Shown: positions 61,851 to 64,000 of the stretch, one piece after another
How the letters are laid out: each line of letters begins with the position of its first letter
Position numbering within the stretch: position 1 is the stretch's first letter
From: Chloroflexota bacterium
GTDB lineage: Bacteria > Chloroflexota > Anaerolineae > Anaerolineales > Anaerolineaceae
NCBI GenBank assembly: GCA_009773005.1
Contig: WOUT01000004.1
Coordinates: 35,103-99,102, forward strand
Direction of reading: 5' to 3'
Length of the DNA: 64,000 nucleotides
Notes under the pieces: generated by a model
What the model was told of the DNA's origin: nothing
The model's database searches: none
Seen by the model: only the letters and a program-made list of their open reading frames with translations
Position numbers and translations under genes: made by a program

Positions 61851-63260
61851 CTACCCCCGCAGCGGAACAGGCGTGACCACGCCCTTGTCATACAAAAACA
61901 TCACCCGCGTCATCTCTTCTTCGACAAAGTATTTGGTTTTGACGATCGAAACCGTCACGCCCGGATAGACCTTCTGGGTGGCTTTCACCGTGCCGTGATT
62001 CAATCGCGCCAGCTCAACTTCATATTCAAGCAGCTTTTGCTCAATAATTTCGATCTCGCCGCGCAGTTGTGAGTATTGGCGCAGCCTGCCGCGCATGGTT
62101 TGTTTATACGATTCAGACACCGCTTTTTTATTCTCGCGATAGCCTTTGTATTCAATAATATAGGTCTCCAGGGCTAGCAGACTTTTTTTCTTCTCTTTGA
62201 ACTTGCCCATCAGCTCCACGTATTCCGACCTGAACCTGGGTTCGATCCCCAATTCCAGCACCGTCGGAACATGAATTTCAGAGCCGAACACCCCCGCGGT
62301 GATCTCTTCCAACGCTTCAAGGTGCCCGCCTACAATATCTCCGCTGATGCCGCTGACCTTGATCTTGCCGCCGGCCCTGACCTGCGAGCGTGAAATGCTG
62401 TCAATAACAACAACATCCTTGCCGGCTTTCAGGTTGGCGTTCTCCACATATCTGGCTAAAATATTGCCCCCGGCTGTCATGGTGCATTTACCCGCGCCGA
62501 AGACGCCGTTCTTGATGAGGATGTTGCCCCCGGCGTGCACTTCAGCGGATTCCACCATGCCGAATACTTCCACATCTCCGCCAGCTTTTACAATGAAACC
62601 AGATTTCACATCCCCGAAGATCTGCACATTGCCGACAAAATCGATATTCCCCACCGCAAAATTGACGTCATGTTTGACGGAGTATACCGAGATAACCGAC
62701 GGTCGTCCGTCCACAAAAGTCGCGTGCCCGTCCTTTGCGGCAAACAACCTTGTGCCCGGCGGCTCCAGAATGGTATCCCGGCCGCCAACCAGAGCCGGGT
62801 TCTTCACCGGCGCCGGATGGATGACCTTGCCGGTCACAGTCCAGCCATCTTTACCTTCAATAGCCGGAAAACGTTCGGCAAGCAGGTCGCCTGTTTTAAC
62901 ATTGTGGATCAGGTTCAGATTATGAAAATCGACTTTTCCGTTTTCCGTTTCAAGTGGTTTCAACACTTCGTCAGGTAATGGAAAATGATAGTTAACATAC
63001 CCGTCGCGGCCTTCGTCACATGGCGCCCCGATGGCGACCAGATGGGGTTTATCCCAAAGACTTAACAAAACGGATTCTTCGACCGCAAGTTGGTTAATGT
63101 TGGCGATCACTCCGCTCGCATAAAGCTCATGCGTGACCTGGTCCATGGTTACCGGCGCGCCCCCATTTTTAGGCGAGCTTAAGGTGATCCAGGTGTTCAT
63201 CCGGTCATCAGAGATGGTCACCTGGTATTTTCCATCGACCTTCAAAAAAGCATCATCCAT
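61851..63260 (-). CDS. FapA-like (DUF342) protein
   Basis: 469 residues from the ATG at 63260 (MDDAFLKVDGKYQVTI). The N-terminal alpha/beta region is followed by a right-handed beta-helix with repeated G-rich turns (VKAGGDVEVFGMVES, VHAGGNILIKNG, MTAGGNILARYVEN, VRAGGKIKVSG). A coiled coil (about 370-430) is near the C-terminus. DUF342/FapA members occur in Bacillota and other monoderm bacteria and are linked to surface or flagellar regulation, but function is not settled. TAGAAT lies 7 bases before the ATG, a leaderless arrangement. Confidence 0.86.
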   Translation of the reverse strand: MDDAFLKVDGKYQVTISDDRMNTWITLSSPKNGGAPVTMDQVTHELYASGVIANINQLAVEESVLLSLWDKPHLVAIGAPCDEGRDGYVNYHFPLPDEVLKPLETENGKVDFHNLNLIHNVKTGDLLAERFPAIEGKDGWTVTGKVIHPAPVKNPALVGGRDTILEPPGTRLFAAKDGHATFVDGRPSVISVYSVKHDVNFAVGNIDFVGNVQIFGDVKSGFIVKAGGDVEVFGMVESAEVHAGGNILIKNGVFGAGKCTMTAGGNILARYVENANLKAGKDVVVIDSISRSQVRAGGKIKVSGISGDIVGGHLEALEEITAGVFGSEIHVPTVLELGIEPRFRSEYVELMGKFKEKKKSLLALETYIIEYKGYRENKKAVSESYKQTMRGRLRQYSQLRGEIEIIEQKLLEYEVELARLNHGTVKATQKVYPGVTVSIVKTKYFVEEEMTRVMFLYDKGVVTPVPLRG

Positions 63261-63267
63261 TGAGTTG

Positions 63268-63273
63268 ATTCTA
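63268..63273 (-). promoter_or_regulatory. -10 box giving leaderless mRNA of the FapA-like gene
   Basis: TAGAAT on the minus strand, 7 bases before the ATG at 63260. Confidence 0.5.
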
Positions 63274-63417
63274 CCCGAATTGCACGCCCGGCATAATAAA
63301 AATCGGGTAAACAATTCATTCTAATTTGCGGATTCATCCATTGAGCGGAAAAGCGGCCATTTTCATGAGTCGTCCGATATCAATTCGCCTGCCCCTTTCA
63401 AATTGAAAAAATTAACA

Positions 63418-63488
63418 GGAAAAAAAATTGAATAAATTGTGTAGGAAAAAAATTGAATAAATTGTGGGAAAAAATTGAATAAATTGAC
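63418..63488. repeat. Three-copy AT-rich tandem repeat
   Basis: Units GGAAAAA(A)(A)TTGAATAAATTG at 63418-63443, 63444-63466 and 63467-63488 (lengths 26, 23 and 22). A partial copy (AAATTGAAAAAATT) lies just before. Phased A-tracts may bend the DNA. No gene reads through it. Confidence 0.85.
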
Positions 63489-63639
63489 TATTGTAATGTG
63501 CATCAAATTTCAGTAGAATTAAATTGCGAAGTTTTCCTGAATGACAACTAAATATAATTTTTCGGTGAACTCGTTTTTTGTTTCTCATCATCGTAGTCCT
63601 ACACTGCAGTCATTGGGGGAAATTTCCAGAATTGTTTAA

Positions 63640-63777
63640 TGTTTTGGTTCGTTCTGACAAGGCGGCGATGACCCGGACGTCCTGATTTGGTCGCTTGCAC
63701 TTTTATGTGCATGACCTCCGGAGAGCCAATAGCGAAACCGGCCAGCATCATTTTTGATGTTGTGTGCCGGTTTTTTG
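63640..63777 (+). ncRNA. Candidate structured RNA with intrinsic terminator
   Basis: Non-coding stretch with GGTCgctTGCAC/GTGCAtGACC (63690-63717), a TCCGG/CCGG pairing and a long hairpin ACCGGC...GCATCA/TGATGT...GCCGGT followed by T6 (about 63736-63776), i.e. a terminator. TTGGGG (63614-63619) and TTTAAT, 16 bases later, could be its promoter. It might be a small RNA or the leader of a gene outside the window. No known family is matched. Confidence 0.45.
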
Positions 63778-64000
63778 TTTTTCAATACCGTCTTCATTGA
63801 AACCTTATTATACCCGGATTCCACGTCGCCGAATCGGGCAAAACGTGATGCTTGATGAAAAGCTCCACTTATAGTGTAAAACAAGTGGTTTTCGCCAATA
63901 TTTCATCTAATAGAAGCAATAATTACGACTTTTCTCCCACTTTGGGTATATTTTGAGGTTTATCGTTATACGCATGATTTCACTAAATAAGTGAAACAAA
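63778..64000. other. Gene-free right edge
   Basis: AT-rich, no credible coding frame. CCACTT/AAGTGG (63869-63894) and TTTCACT/AAGTGAAA (63979-63998) are short palindromic elements. Nothing else is recognised. Confidence 0.5.

Noticed and set aside
63636..63884. 82-residue open frame on the minus strand
   Set aside because: It crosses the hairpins and terminator of the candidate RNA and has no ribosome-binding site.

Overview
The window is ordinary bacterial chromosome: densely packed genes on both strands, no phage, insertion sequence, integron or CRISPR array that I can see. The gene set suggests a monoderm anaerobe of the phylum Chloroflexota, most likely class Anaerolineae. The signs are a leucine T-box, FemAB-type peptidoglycan-bridge enzymes, receiver-CpaE fusions, Thr/Pro-rich surface linkers, an MshA-like glycosyltransferase and a NrfHA nitrite reductase. 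That placement is inference; no database search was possible.

Layout. 1-16.8 kb is mostly housekeeping: tilS (cut by the left edge), receiver-CpaE plus Sir2, mutL, a HAD phosphatase, a CtpA protease, an S1 RNA-binding protein, pyrG, eno, a peroxiredoxin interrupted by an in-frame TGA (probable selenoprotein), a methyltransferase, family-5 uracil-DNA glycosylase with queA and ruvB, upp and tpiA. RNase P RNA lies at 17.1-17.5 kb. 17.6-20.8 kb is a small minus-strand operon with a receiver-HPt protein, a second receiver-CpaE ATPase, a membrane protein and a Flp-type pilin fused to a lectin-like domain. 21-33 kb holds a DedA protein, udk, tRNA-Thr, a GT4 glycosyltransferase, dinB, a sugar-phosphate isomerase, an unlisted 59-residue protein, an AI-2E-type permease, an FHA protein, nrfHA, a structured RNA (6S-like candidate), thpR, rsfS and bcp.

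33.3-39.2 kb is one minus-strand run: proline dehydrogenase, an SDR, a UbiA-like membrane protein, MoeA and a MoeA fused to a periplasmic-binding-like domain. 40.5-51 kb is a ten-gene minus-strand run in which RidA and a two-component system are joined to exopolysaccharide genes (GT2, WcaJ-like, CapD-like), two FemX-like genes around a Nudix gene, and a D-cysteine desulfhydrase-like gene; most joints are 1-4 base overlaps. 51-53.7 kb is prfA-prmC-tsaC. 53.8-57.3 kb is cydDC. The right end has a secreted helical protein, a creatininase-family protein, leuS behind a leucine T-box and two tRNA-Ala genes, a FapA-like protein and about 700 bases of non-coding DNA with a tandem repeat and a hairpin-plus-terminator candidate RNA.

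Three signals stand out. First, the TGA at 11313-11315 sits where a peroxiredoxin has its catalytic cysteine and is followed by a well-placed hairpin. Second, at least seven genes have a -10 box only 6-8 bases before the start codon, which implies leaderless mRNAs. Third, the pilin-lectin fusion is tied to CpaE and receiver proteins without any visible secretion ATPase. Start codons were re-chosen where the longest open frame ignored a good ribosome-binding site, an overlap with the upstream stop, or the family's usual N-terminus.
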